Counted from the first letter of the stretch, positions 14,564 through 23,226 are shown. The stretch: 25,833 nucleotides of DNA from an uncultured Collinsella sp. (GCA_902490325.1 CABUDJ010000024.1:1-25833), one strand, 5' to 3'. Notes: generated by a model from the letters alone, not told the origin. Numbers and translations are program-made.

Positions 14564-15127
14564 CTAGACGCGGGAGACGAACTTGCCGTCGCGGGTGTCA
14601 ACCTTGATGACCTCGCCCTCGTTGAGGTACATGGGGACCTGGATGACAGCGCCGGTGTCAATCGTGGCCGGCTTGGTGGAACCCTGGACGGTGTCGCCCT
14701 TAAAGCCCGGGTCGGTCTGGACGATGGTGGTCTCGATAAACATCGGCGGGGTCACGCCCATGAGCTCATCGTCGGCGAAGAGCAGCTGGCAAATGTCGTT
14801 CTCGCGCAGCCACTTGGAGTTCTCGCCCACCATGTCCTCGGGAACGGGAACCTGCTCATAGGTCTCGTTGTCCATGAAGATGTAGTCGGCGCCATCGTTG
14901 TAGAGGTACTGGAACTCACGGGTGGTGAGCATAACGCTCTCGAACTTGGTGCCGGCGTTGCAGGTGTTCTCGACGACGCGGCCGCTCTTGATGTCGCGGG
15001 TCTTGTAGCGCACAAACGCGCCGCCCTTGCCCGGCTTGACATGCTGGAACTCGACGATGGTGTAGACCTTGTCCTTGATGCGGAGACCGAGGCCGTTCTT
15101 GAAGTCGGCGGTAGAAATGGTAGGCAT
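14564..15127 (-). CDS. efp: Translation elongation factor P
   Basis: Relieves ribosome stalling at consecutive prolines. The 187 residues match the canonical length and three-domain plan. Domain I has the loop VKPGKGGAF with Lys at residue 34, the position modified in Escherichia coli. The C-terminal signature DTGAVIQVPMYLNEGEVIKV is intact. Modification enzymes (epmA, deoxyhypusine-type or 5-aminopentanol enzymes) are not in the window. Start: ATG 15127 with AGAAAGG five bases upstream; an ATG 33 bases further up reads into the leader and was rejected. It is the first gene of the seven-gene minus-strand run ending with recN. Confidence 0.97.
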   Translation of the reverse strand: MPTISTADFKNGLGLRIKDKVYTIVEFQHVKPGKGGAFVRYKTRDIKSGRVVENTCNAGTKFESVMLTTREFQYLYNDGADYIFMDNETYEQVPVPEDMVGENSKWLRENDICQLLFADDELMGVTPPMFIETTIVQTDPGFKGDTVQGSTKPATIDTGAVIQVPMYLNEGEVIKVDTRDGKFVSRV

Positions 15128-15184
15128 AGCGACCTTTCTTGTTATGGGCAGAACGCACAAGCGTCCAAATTACATACGACAGAA

Positions 15185-15190
15185 ATTATA
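15185..15190 (-). promoter_or_regulatory. -10 box of the efp-recN operon
   Basis: Consensus TATAAT on the minus strand, 58 bases before the efp ATG and just downstream of the pepP terminator. The -35 region is not close to consensus. This is the best promoter candidate for the whole seven-gene run. Confidence 0.6.
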
Positions 15191-15220
15191 CACTTGCAGA
15201 CGGCGCCTGCAGCGAGCGCA

Positions 15221-15264
15221 TAAAAAGAGAACGCGGGGCGTCCGAATCGATCCGAACGCCCCGC
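15221..15264 (-). terminator. Terminator after the M24 peptidase gene
   Basis: On the minus strand GCGGGGCGT and ACGCCCCGC form a 9-bp GC stem, with inner pairing TCGGATCGATTCGGA, followed by GTTCTCTTTTTA. The T tract is offset by five bases. It separates the peptidase from efp. Confidence 0.75.
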
Positions 15265-15286
15265 CCCAAAAATCTATCGAAATGGG

Positions 15287-16417
15287 CTAGCAATCGATGA
15301 CGTGCAGGTCGTGCGGGGTCTTGGTGAAGGGCTCGTATCCGTTCTCGGTGACCACGCCGTAGTCCTCAAGGCGCACGCCGCCCACGCCGGGCAGGTAGAC
15401 GCCGGGCTCCATGGTGACAACCGAGCCGATCTCGATGATGTTCTTGCTGCGGTTAAAGTTGGGCAGCTCGTGAATGTCGATGCCCACGCCGTGGCCCAAG
15501 CCATGGTTATAGTAATCGCCATAGCCGGCATCGCCGATGATCTTCTTGGAAAGCTTGAAAATGTCGTTGCCCTCGACGCCCGGATGGATGGCGGCGATGC
15601 ACTCCTCGTGCGTACGGCGCACGAGCGCGTACAGGTCGAGCTGCTCCTGCGCGGGCTCGCCCATCACGACGGTGCGCGTCATATCGGAACGATAATCGCA
15701 GTAGCCCGCGCCGTAATCCATGAGGACAAAGTCGCCCTTCTCGATCACGCGGTCGCTCGGCACGGCATGCGGGTTGGCGGTGTTGGGACCGCTCGCCACG
15801 ATGGAGCCGAAGGCAAGGCTATCGGCGCCGTTGGCGAACATAAAGTTCTCGAGCTCGTTGCGAACCTGCTTCTCGGTCATACCGGGCTTAATAAAGCCGA
15901 GCATGTGCTGGAAGGCGGCATCGGTGATCGACTGCGCATGGCGCATGAGCTCAATCTCCTCGGCGTCCTTGATGGCGCGCATCTTGCGGATATCGTCGTG
16001 CATCAGCGGCAGCATACAGGCGACGGAACGGTCCTCCAGGCCGCGCTGAATACACTGGTAGAAATTAATCTGCATATCGTCCTCGACAGCGCAGACGCGG
16101 CATTTGTTGGCCGCGATCTTGCCGGCGACCCAACCGGGGATGGTGCCCTCATCCATGTCGTAGACCCAAGGGCTGCCGGCGGGCGTGTTCTCCTCAAAGC
16201 TGTTGAGGTAGCGCGAGTCGGTATGGAACAGGCACTGGTCAGCCGTAATAAACGCCGCGTGCGGGAACTCGAAGGTGTAGTCGAAGACGCCCTTCACGCC
16301 CGTGAGCCAACGAAGATTGGCCTCGTCGCGTACCACGATAGCGTCGTAGCCGCGCTCGACCATCAGGGCACGGACACGTTCGATACGACCGGCAGGACCG
16401 GCAGCAAACTCAGACAT
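15287..16417 (-). CDS. pepP: M24-family Xaa-Pro aminopeptidase
   Basis: A metallopeptidase that removes an N-terminal residue preceding proline. The 376-residue protein has a creatinase-like N domain and a C-terminal pita-bread catalytic domain. All five predicted metal ligands are present: Asp234 (LMDYGAG), Asp245 (SDMTRT), His309 (GLGHGVG), Glu337 (TMEPGVY) and Glu351 (RLEDYG). No signal peptide, so it is cytoplasmic. Start: ATG 16417 with AAAGGA six bases upstream. It sits just ahead of efp, a very common pairing. A 132-bp gap with a long hairpin and a TTGACA -35 precedes it, so it may have its own promoter although it lies downstream of aroK-aroB. Confidence 0.92.
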   Translation of the reverse strand: MSEFAAGPAGRIERVRALMVERGYDAIVVRDEANLRWLTGVKGVFDYTFEFPHAAFITADQCLFHTDSRYLNSFEENTPAGSPWVYDMDEGTIPGWVAGKIAANKCRVCAVEDDMQINFYQCIQRGLEDRSVACMLPLMHDDIRKMRAIKDAEEIELMRHAQSITDAAFQHMLGFIKPGMTEKQVRNELENFMFANGADSLAFGSIVASGPNTANPHAVPSDRVIEKGDFVLMDYGAGYCDYRSDMTRTVVMGEPAQEQLDLYALVRRTHEECIAAIHPGVEGNDIFKLSKKIIGDAGYGDYYNHGLGHGVGIDIHELPNFNRSKNIIEIGSVVTMEPGVYLPGVGGVRLEDYGVVTENGYEPFTKTPHDLHVIDC

Positions 16418-16449
16418 GCAGATTCCTTTCTTATTGTCTCTATAAAGAC

Positions 16450-16543
16450 GGGACGGGTCTCAACCGAACGTCGGAATCGCATGCGAACCGCAACCGATTG
16501 GAAACCCGTCCCTCAACATGATACGAAAGACGATGGATGTCAA
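16450..16543 (-). promoter_or_regulatory. Candidate promoter and hairpin leader of the M24 peptidase
   Basis: On the minus strand a perfect -35 TTGACA (16538-16543) is followed, 17 bp later, by a poor -10. A long hairpin then follows: GGGACGGGT (16504-16512 in plus coordinates) pairs with ACCCGTCCC (16450-16458) around a 45-base loop containing the palindrome TCGCATGCGA. The stem is followed by GTCTTTAT, so it could also be a weak terminator for the upstream operon. Confidence 0.4.
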
Positions 16544-16549
16544 TAAATC

Positions 16550-17659
16550 TTAGAGAAGTTCTTTGCGAGAAGCCAAGTAAGCGTGAGCATGGCGCTCAAG
16601 AACCTCGTCCTCAACGCTCGTTAGGCGAATGGCGCCGAGTGCCGCGGGCAGCGGCAGCATGCTGCGATTCGAGCGAGCGAACTGCTGCCTGCGGAACTCC
16701 TCGATATATGCGGCAGGCTCCAGATCGAGGGCAAGTTCCTCGATACCAAAGTCCTCTAGGCAGTCATCGACCTCAAAGACGTAATCGATATCGAAGTCGC
16801 AGGCATCATGTGCTAGGCGCGCCTCAAAGCGCATGCCCTCGGACAACAGCTGGTAGGCAGGAACCTGCGAAGCAGCATCGCCCAAGCAAGCGCGCAGGGT
16901 ACGCTCCCCCGTCTTGCCAAAATCGAGCGCATGGCGGGCGCTCGGGTTCGTGGCCATCAGTACGTCCTTGCGGGCAGTCTGAGACCATTGAACTGCATTG
17001 ACGAGCGCGACCTCCTCGCCCGCGAGAATCTCGGGAACGGTCTCAGTAAACTGATTCCAGCGGGACTTGCTGCTCGAAAGCATGGTGCCAACAAGCACCA
17101 CATAGCCGAACTTGAGGTACTCGGGGTCCGCCTCGCGAACAAGGTCGAGGTCACACACGACCAAGCCCGGCTCAGGACGGAACGCGATAGCGGGAAGCGC
17201 ATTCGCCGGCGAGGCGACGAGCGGCTTCATGGTCGTCGCGACCGTGAGCATGGCGTCGAAGGTCGTCGGCAGCAGCGCGCACTCGGTTCGGCCACACCAC
17301 TGGTTGGCGCACCAGCTAACAACCGAGCAGGTTGCGGCATCGCCAACGGCGACAACCAGATCGTCGCAGGTAACGCCGTTGGCAGACAGGGCGCCAAAGA
17401 TCGCATCGGCATCGGCCAGCGTGGCACCAGCAGGCGAAACCTCGAGGACTAGCGGCGACACGGCAAAACCGGCGTCGACCAGCGCATGCTCGACGACTTC
17501 ACCAAAACGCTCGGATGTGGCGGTGTTCCAAACGACCATCGCGCGCTTAGGCTTGCCCACGGCCGAGGCAAACATACGCGACAGTTCATCGAACGCGCCC
17601 AATCCGACGCGGACATCGACGCTGCGGTTTTGGAAATTGATCAGTTGACGGCGAATCAT
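16550..17659 (-). CDS. AroB-like protein (3-dehydroquinate synthase homologue) lacking active-site residues
   Basis: A 369-residue protein with the layout of 3-dehydroquinate synthase, located directly after shikimate kinase. Recognisable remnants are an N-terminal IGxxxxDEL-like GLGAFDELS (19-27), VVAVGDA (102-108) where GGGVVGD is usual, PTTFDAML (131-138) for PTTLLAQVD, CDLDLV (169-174), and LDFGKTGERT (245-254) for the NFGHTFGHA block. The family's three metal ligands all appear replaced: Glu of AEVIKYG falls at FGYVVLVG (184-191), His of GHTxGHA is Lys249, and His of LHGEAV falls in LLSEGM (271-276). It is thus probably not an active synthase, though the frame is open and codon use matches its neighbours. 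Start: ATG 17659 overlaps the aroK stop as ATGA. It could be a relic or a protein with a new, perhaps structural, role. Confidence 0.78.
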   Translation of the reverse strand: MIRRQLINFQNRSVDVRVGLGAFDELSRMFASAVGKPKRAMVVWNTATSERFGEVVEHALVDAGFAVSPLVLEVSPAGATLADADAIFGALSANGVTCDDLVVAVGDAATCSVVSWCANQWCGRTECALLPTTFDAMLTVATTMKPLVASPANALPAIAFRPEPGLVVCDLDLVREADPEYLKFGYVVLVGTMLSSSKSRWNQFTETVPEILAGEEVALVNAVQWSQTARKDVLMATNPSARHALDFGKTGERTLRACLGDAASQVPAYQLLSEGMRFEARLAHDACDFDIDYVFEVDDCLEDFGIEELALDLEPAAYIEEFRRQQFARSNRSMLPLPAALGAIRLTSVEDEVLERHAHAYLASRKELL

Positions 17660-18189
17660 AGCAGCCCACGCTCCAAAAGCATCTCGGCACAAAGGTAGGA
17701 AACGTCCTCGAAGGACTTGTTGCGAATATCAAGGGTAAGGTCGGCGGCCTGGCGATACAGCGGACGGCGATGCTCAAACAAGCGCGCGGCATGCTCGGGC
17801 GAGCGGAAATCGGGGCGCGTGTCGGACCGACGAATCTGGCGAATCGAATCCTCAAAGTCGCCCTCGAGGTACACGCACGTACCCATTTCGTGCATCAGCT
17901 CAATATTCACCGGCGTCTCGACAATGCCGCCCCCGCACGAAACCAACAGACTGCGCTCGCTTTGGAGCGAACGGAGCGCCGAGGTCTCGAGCTCGCGAAA
18001 ACGATCCTCACCCTCGGTCTCAAAAATCTCGGTTACCGACTTGCCGCAACGGCGGACGACTAGGCGGTCGGTATCGATAAAACGCCGCTTGAACATAGTG
18101 CCGACGTTGCGCGCGAGCGTCGATTTGCCCGCGCCCAAAAAGCCGATAAAGAAGATATGGTCGCAGCCGTGTTTGGTGTGCTGGGACAT
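17656..18189 (-). CDS. aroK: Shikimate kinase
   Basis: Phosphorylates shikimate at the 3-hydroxyl with ATP, a step of chorismate synthesis. The 177-residue protein has Walker A GFLGAGKST at residues 16-24, the shikimate-binding FIDTD and EGEDRFRELE, the central CGGGIV, an Arg in the lid (RRSDTRP) and HRRPLYRQAA near the C terminus. All expected catalytic features look intact, in contrast with the AroB-like protein that follows. Start: ATG 18189, 8 bp after the yqeG stop, with a weak AGG-containing site. The downstream gene starts inside its stop codon. Confidence 0.9.
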   Translation of the reverse strand: MSQHTKHGCDHIFFIGFLGAGKSTLARNVGTMFKRRFIDTDRLVVRRCGKSVTEIFETEGEDRFRELETSALRSLQSERSLLVSCGGGIVETPVNIELMHEMGTCVYLEGDFEDSIRQIRRSDTRPDFRSPEHAARLFEHRRPLYRQAADLTLDIRNKSFEDVSYLCAEMLLERGLL

Positions 18190-18197
18190 GACGAGAC

Positions 18198-18695
18198 CTA
18201 TTCCTCGCAGGGAAGGTCGCGCAGGGCCCGGCGCTCAAAGATACGGAAGATCTGCGTATACCACAGGTCCTGCGTGGCCTGCGGCTTTACCAGGATGGTA
18301 TCGACGCCGGCGAAGTTGCCGCTCCACACGTCCGTGTAGAGCTGATCACCGATCAGCACCGCCTCGTCGGCCGTGGCGCCGAGGCGCTTAAGACCCGCCT
18401 TGAGGGCAAACGGCGCCGGCTTCATGGCGTGGCTGATGGCCTCGAGTCCCAGCTCGCGTGCAGAGCTCATGACCTGGTCGCGATGCCAGTTGTTGGACAC
18501 CATGCACAGCTTAAAGCCTTTGGCGCGGGCGGCATCGAGCCAAGCGGAAACCGCGGCGGGAACCTGCTCGGTGTCGCGCGGCACCAGGGTGTTATCGCGA
18601 TCGAGCAGAATGGCGCGTTTGCCGTCGGCCCACAGGGCATCAAGGTCGATGCGATCGACCGAGGCAACGTATCGTTTGGGGCTAAAAATCCTCAT
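18198..18695 (-). CDS. YqeG-family HAD IIIA-type phosphatase
   Basis: A 165-residue HAD hydrolase. The nucleophile motif is LLDRDNTLVP with Asp32 and Asp34, then VSNN (motif II), the Lys in MKPAPFALK, and IGDQLYTDVWSGN (motif IV). This matches the YqeG/PGP-like family of small phosphatases; the substrate is not known from sequence, though members are often annotated as phosphatidylglycerophosphatase-like. Start: ATG 18695 with TGGA seven to eight bases upstream, one base after the mltG stop. The upstream in-frame extension is a shadow of mltG and was rejected. Confidence 0.88.
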   Translation of the reverse strand: MRIFSPKRYVASVDRIDLDALWADGKRAILLDRDNTLVPRDTEQVPAAVSAWLDAARAKGFKLCMVSNNWHRDQVMSSARELGLEAISHAMKPAPFALKAGLKRLGATADEAVLIGDQLYTDVWSGNFAGVDTILVKPQATQDLWYTQIFRIFERRALRDLPCEE

Positions 18696-18696
18696 G

Positions 18697-20130
18697 CTAA
18701 TTCCAAGACTGTTGATGCTCTTCGTAGGTTTGCGAGAAGTACTCCTCGTCCTGCGTAATGTAGAAATACAGGTCATCGGAGTCGGTCGGCTCAAGCGTGG
18801 CCTTGAGTGCCTCGAGCGACGGAGAGCAGATGGGCGTGGGCGGCAGGCCCTCATGCTTATAGGTGTTATACGGGCTATCGCTCTGCAGGTCGTCGGCGGT
18901 AACCTCGCCACCGGTGACATACATCATGGTCGCATCGCTGTTGAGATAGCGCAGACCGTCGAGCTTGCCGGCAAGGCGGTTGTAGAAGACCGAGGCCACG
19001 TGCGCACGTTGATCGGCGTTGAGGCCCTCGCGCTCAACGATAGAGGCCAAGTTGACGATGTCGTAGTCGGACATCTCCACACCATAGCGCTCCTTGATCT
19101 TGGCTTCGCAGCTCGCAAAGTCAAGCGACTTGTACTCGGTCTTAAACTGATCGAGCATAGCGCGAATCACGTCATCGGCCGTCGGCGAATCGCCCAACGA
19201 ATAAGTCTTGGGGGACAAGAAACCCTCAAGCGAGTCGTTGGCGGCGCCCTTAAGGAAGCTATAGTCGTCCACGTAGTTGGAGGCCTTAGCCTGGTTGAGG
19301 AAGTCTTCCTTAGAGATGCCATCGTAGGCCTGGGCCACACGGTCGGCGACTTGATCGACCGTCAGGCCCTCAGGGATAGTTAGCGCATTGGAGCCCGCGT
19401 TGGGACCTTCCATGAGCTGCTGAACAACCTTGGTCGCGTCCATGAGTGTGGTGAACAAATAGGTACCAGGCTTGAGCGACATATCGGCGTTGAGCTTTTT
19501 CACCGCCGCATAGTAATCCTTGGGATTCTCGACGATATGGTTCTCGGAGAGAATCGAGGCGATCGTATCGCCCGAAGCACCGTCGGGAATGGTTACCGTA
19601 ACCTGCTGACCAGCCGTGACCTTCGTATCCTCACCGGCAAAGAAGCCCTTGACGGCCGGCACGACAAAGAAAACGATCGCGACAAGCGCAAGCACCGCCA
19701 CCACAACGCCGATGATCATGGGAACCGGAGAGCTCTTCTTTTGAGCACCGCGACGAGTATGCGTGTTGTAGCTCGAGCGGGTCGCCGGAGCAACGCCATG
19801 CGAACCGCGGGCGTGATGCGAATGCGATTGGGGGGCCTGCGTTCGCTGGGTAGGTGCCTGCTGCTTAAAGCGGGTACCGCCTGCAGGCTGGGCCGTACGA
19901 GCAGTGGGCTGCTGAGCCGCGTGAGAAGCCGGATGCTGAACCGAACGAGCAGAAGGCTGCTGACCCGTCCGTTGAACAGGTTGGGCCGAATGAGAGAAGG
20001 ACTGCACCGGGCGCGCGGCAGGCTGAGCTGCGCGCTGCGTCGGCTGTGCCGGACGCTGGCCAGGCTGGGCAGGGCGCGACGCCGGCTGACGTGTACGATT
20101 CGGCTGGCGCGGATCGGAAGCACTAGGCAT
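18697..20130 (-). CDS. mltG: Endolytic murein transglycosylase MltG (YceG family)
   Basis: Cleaves nascent peptidoglycan strands at the membrane and sets glycan length. The 477-residue protein has three parts. First is a long cytoplasmic tail (1-~135) made of Pro, Gln, Arg, Ala and Ser with repeated AQP/QRxxQP units. Second is one membrane helix at about 137-160. Third is an outside domain with KPGTYLF, IPEGLTVDQVADRVA, the catalytic LASIVEREGL with Glu366, and the C-terminal YFSQTYEEH. Start: ATG 20130 with AGGAGG six bases upstream. It overlaps the ruvX end by 8 bases. The disordered tail is much longer than in Escherichia coli MltG but such tails occur in actinobacteria. Confidence 0.93.
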   Translation of the reverse strand: MPSASDPRQPNRTRQPASRPAQPGQRPAQPTQRAAQPAARPVQSFSHSAQPVQRTGQQPSARSVQHPASHAAQQPTARTAQPAGGTRFKQQAPTQRTQAPQSHSHHARGSHGVAPATRSSYNTHTRRGAQKKSSPVPMIIGVVVAVLALVAIVFFVVPAVKGFFAGEDTKVTAGQQVTVTIPDGASGDTIASILSENHIVENPKDYYAAVKKLNADMSLKPGTYLFTTLMDATKVVQQLMEGPNAGSNALTIPEGLTVDQVADRVAQAYDGISKEDFLNQAKASNYVDDYSFLKGAANDSLEGFLSPKTYSLGDSPTADDVIRAMLDQFKTEYKSLDFASCEAKIKERYGVEMSDYDIVNLASIVEREGLNADQRAHVASVFYNRLAGKLDGLRYLNSDATMMYVTGGEVTADDLQSDSPYNTYKHEGLPPTPICSPSLEALKATLEPTDSDDLYFYITQDEEYFSQTYEEHQQSWN

Positions 20131-20551
20131 GCGAAACCTCCTCGTTTTTACGATCGAGCCACGTCTGCAAAAAAAGGCTGGCGGCAATCATGTCGATCTT
20201 GCCCCTCATCTGCTTTTCGTTGAGGCCCTGCTCGCGCAGGATACGCTTGGCCTCTTGCGAGGACAGACGCTCGTCCTCAAACTCCAGCGGAAGATCGAGC
20301 TCGTCGGCAATCTTTTGCGCCACGGCGGCAACGCGCTCGGCTTGGGGGCCGGGCTCACCGGCCATGGTCAGGGGACGTCCGCTTACCAGGATGTCGGGCT
20401 CATAGTCTTCGACCAGGTAGCGGAACGTCTTGGCCATACCGGTGACCTCGGCGGCCGGGAACACCTTGACGGGCATCGCCATCTTGCCATCACGGCTCGA
20501 GACGGCGATGCCAATCCTGGTCTCCCCTATGTCCAGCGCAAGCGCGACCAC
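20123..20551 (-). CDS. ruvX: RuvX/YqgF-family Holliday junction resolvase-like nuclease
   Basis: An RNase H-fold protein of 142 residues proposed to act in pre-16S rRNA processing (YqgF). Acidic sites are visible in ALDIGETRIGIAVS (Asp7), EDERLSS and KIDMIAA. Start: GTG 20551, since the family begins right before ALDIG; the ribosome site AAGAAG is weak. It follows alaS by 17 bp and overlaps mltG, the common alaS-ruvX-mltG order. Confidence 0.93.
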   Translation of the reverse strand: MVALALDIGETRIGIAVSSRDGKMAMPVKVFPAAEVTGMAKTFRYLVEDYEPDILVSGRPLTMAGEPGPQAERVAAVAQKIADELDLPLEFEDERLSSQEAKRILREQGLNEKQMRGKIDMIAASLFLQTWLDRKNEEVSHA

Positions 20552-20568
20552 AGTGACTTCTTAGATTC

Positions 20569-23226
20569 TTAGGCGCCGAGCGCGGTCTTGGCGGCCGCGA
20601 GGGCATCGGCGATGCCGGCAGCATTCTTGCCACCGGCCTGGGCCATGTTGGGACGGCCACCACCGCGACCGTCGACCAGACCCGCGATCTGCTTGATCAC
20701 ATTACCGGCGTGGAACCCGGCCTTCACGGCGTCATCGGAGCCGGCAGCGAGCAGGGCCGGAGTGCCCTTCTCAGTCACGCTGGCGACGACACAAGCGACA
20801 GGGCCGGCGACCTTCTGGTGCACGGTATCCCATACGTTGCGCAGGTCGGCAGCCTCAAGGCCCTGGAGCTCAGCAACGACGAGCTTGTAGCCACCGAGCT
20901 CGACAGCACCCTCGATGGCGCTGGAAATGGCGTCGGAGGAACCACCGGTCAGAGCCTTTTTGAGCTTGTTGGACGTCTCGCGCAGCTCGACCTGCAGGTT
21001 CTCCACACGGGCGGGAACCTCGTCGACGCGGCACTTGAGCGCAGCAGCGGCGGCGTCAACGAGTGCCAGGCGGTCGGCCATATAGTCGAGAGCACCCTTA
21101 GAGGTCACGGCCTCGATACGGCGGACGTTCGAGCCCGTAGAGGACTCGGAAATAATCTTGAACAGGCCGATCTCGGCGGTGTTGGCAGCGTGCGTGCCAC
21201 CGCAGAGCTCGCGAGAGAACGGCTGGTCCTCGGCGCCCACGGAGACGACGCGGACGACATCGCCGTACTTCTCTCCAAACAGAGCAACAGCGCCGGCAGC
21301 CTTAGCCTCGTCGATGCCCATAACACGGGTCACGACCGGCTTGGAGGCGAAGATCTGCTGGTTGACCAGGTCCTCGACAGCCTTGAGCTGCTCGGAGGAA
21401 AGGGCCTCGAAGTGCGTAAAGTCAAAGCGCAGGTGCTCGGGCGTCACCAGCGAGCCGGCCTGGGAGACGTGCTCGCCCAGGACCTGCTTAAGGGCAGCGT
21501 CGAGCAGGTGCGTGGCGGTGTGGTTGCGGCGCAGGAAGCCACGGCGCTCGGCGTCGAGAGCGGCGGTCACAGCGGCACCGACAGTCAGCGTGCCATCGGC
21601 AACGTGCGCGACGTGGGCATACAGGCCGTTGTGGTTCTTGGTGTCGGCAACGGTCAGCACAACACCCTCGGCGGAAAGCTCGCCGGCGTCGCCCTGCTGG
21701 CCACCCATCTCGGCATAGAACGGGGTGCGGTCGAGCACGACCTCGACGTCCTCACCGGCGGCAGCGGACTCGACGGACTCGCCGTTGCGCACGATGGCGA
21801 CAACTTTGGCGCCCTCGATCACATCGTTGTCATAGCCGTCGAACTCGGTCGCGGCGACCTTATCCGAAAGCTCGACCCACACGTCGTTGAAGCTGCCCCA
21901 GGCATCGCCCTTGGCGTTGGCGCGGGCGCGGGCCTTCTGGTCCTCCATGCAGGCAGTAAAGCCGTCCATGTCGACGTCATGACCGGCGGTGCCGGCGATC
22001 TCGACGGTCAGGTCGATGGGGAAACCGAAGGTATCGTGCAGCTTAAAGGCAACATCGCCCGGAAGAACGGCGCCCTCGGCGAGCGCGGCCAGGGCCTCAT
22101 CCAGGTAGACGCGGCCGTTGTCGAGCGTCGTGGAGAAGCGCTCCTCCTCGGAGGCGACGATGCCCTTGACGAGCGCGACGTTCTTGAGCAGCTCAGGATA
22201 GGCCTCGCCCATCTGAGCGTTGACCTCGTCGATGAACTTGGTCAGGAAGGCACCCTCGATGCCCAGCAGACGGCCGTGGAACACGGCACGACGGAGCAGG
22301 CGACGCAAGACGTACTCGCGGCCCTCGTTGCCGGGCAGGATGCCGTCCGAGATCATGAAGTCGACGGCGCGGGAGTGGTCGGCGATGATGCGCAGGGAGC
22401 GGCTGGCGCCGGAGTAATCGTCGGCGTCATAGGTCTTGCCGCTAATCTCCTCACCGAGCTTGATGAGGTGCTGCATCAGATCGCCGTCGTAGTTAGCGGT
22501 CTTGTGCTGCATGATAGCGGCCATGCGCTCCAGACCCATGCCCGTATCGAGGTTGCGGTGCGGCAGCTCCGGCATGGAGCCGTCCTCCTGGCGGTCGTAC
22601 TGGGTAAACACGAGGTTCCAGAACTCAAGGAAGCGGTCGCAGTCGCAGCCGGGCTTGCAGTCGGGGCTGCCGCAACCGACCTCCTCGCCCATGTCAAAGT
22701 AGATCTCGGAGCACGGACCGCAGGGGCCGGTGGGGCCAGCGGCCCAGAAGTTGTCGTCCTCGCCCAGACGCGAGATATGATCCTCGGCAACGCCCAGGGA
22801 GCGCCACACGTCGTGGGTCTCGTCGTCCTCGGTAAAGACGGTGAAGTACAGGCGGTCGAGCGGCAGCTTGAACTCCTTGGTGATGAGCTCAAAGGCCCAA
22901 GCGCAGGCCTGCTGCTTGGAGACGCCGCCAAAGGAGAAGTCGCCGAGCATCTCAAAGAAGGACAGGTGACGGCCGTCCTCGCCGATGCAGTCGATGTCGT
23001 TGGTGCGGACGCACTTCTGGCAGGAGATCGCGCCGATCTCCTTCATGGTCTTCTTGCCCTGGTAGTACTCCTTAAACTGGTTCATGCCGGCGTTGGCAAG
23101 CAGCAGCGAAGGATCGTCGGGGACGAGGGACGAAGAAGGATAGAGCTTAAGACCGCGCTCCTCAAAGAAGTTGAGGAACTTGGAGCGAATCTCGGCCGTA
23201 GTCATTGACGGGTAGTCAGCACTCAT
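20569..23226 (-). CDS. alaS: Alanine-tRNA ligase
   Basis: Charges tRNA-Ala and edits mischarged Ser and Gly. The 885 residues are of usual length. In order: class II catalytic core with IRSKFLNFFEERG, SSSLVPDDPSLLLANAGMNQFK and SFFEMLGDFSFGG; a Cys-rich zinc-like insert (GCGSPDCKPGCDCDRF); the tRNA-recognition domain; the editing domain with NHTATHLL and CGGTHAANT; and the C-terminal DHHA1 domain with GGGRPNMAQAGG. Start: ATG 23226 with GAGGAG nine bases upstream; a later ATG (23205) is less likely. Transcription probably starts at its own promoter (23273-23300) and continues into ruvX-mltG-yqeG-aroK-aroB-like. Confidence 0.96.
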   Translation of the reverse strand: MSADYPSMTTAEIRSKFLNFFEERGLKLYPSSSLVPDDPSLLLANAGMNQFKEYYQGKKTMKEIGAISCQKCVRTNDIDCIGEDGRHLSFFEMLGDFSFGGVSKQQACAWAFELITKEFKLPLDRLYFTVFTEDDETHDVWRSLGVAEDHISRLGEDDNFWAAGPTGPCGPCSEIYFDMGEEVGCGSPDCKPGCDCDRFLEFWNLVFTQYDRQEDGSMPELPHRNLDTGMGLERMAAIMQHKTANYDGDLMQHLIKLGEEISGKTYDADDYSGASRSLRIIADHSRAVDFMISDGILPGNEGREYVLRRLLRRAVFHGRLLGIEGAFLTKFIDEVNAQMGEAYPELLKNVALVKGIVASEEERFSTTLDNGRVYLDEALAALAEGAVLPGDVAFKLHDTFGFPIDLTVEIAGTAGHDVDMDGFTACMEDQKARARANAKGDAWGSFNDVWVELSDKVAATEFDGYDNDVIEGAKVVAIVRNGESVESAAAGEDVEVVLDRTPFYAEMGGQQGDAGELSAEGVVLTVADTKNHNGLYAHVAHVADGTLTVGAAVTAALDAERRGFLRRNHTATHLLDAALKQVLGEHVSQAGSLVTPEHLRFDFTHFEALSSEQLKAVEDLVNQQIFASKPVVTRVMGIDEAKAAGAVALFGEKYGDVVRVVSVGAEDQPFSRELCGGTHAANTAEIGLFKIISESSTGSNVRRIEAVTSKGALDYMADRLALVDAAAAALKCRVDEVPARVENLQVELRETSNKLKKALTGGSSDAISSAIEGAVELGGYKLVVAELQGLEAADLRNVWDTVHQKVAGPVACVVASVTEKGTPALLAAGSDDAVKAGFHAGNVIKQIAGLVDGRGGGRPNMAQAGGKNAAGIADALAAAKTALGA

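Noticed and set aside
20710..23208. 832-codon plus-strand frame opposite alaS
   Set aside because: Antisense shadow created by codon bias; no start signals or motifs, and alaS is unmistakable.
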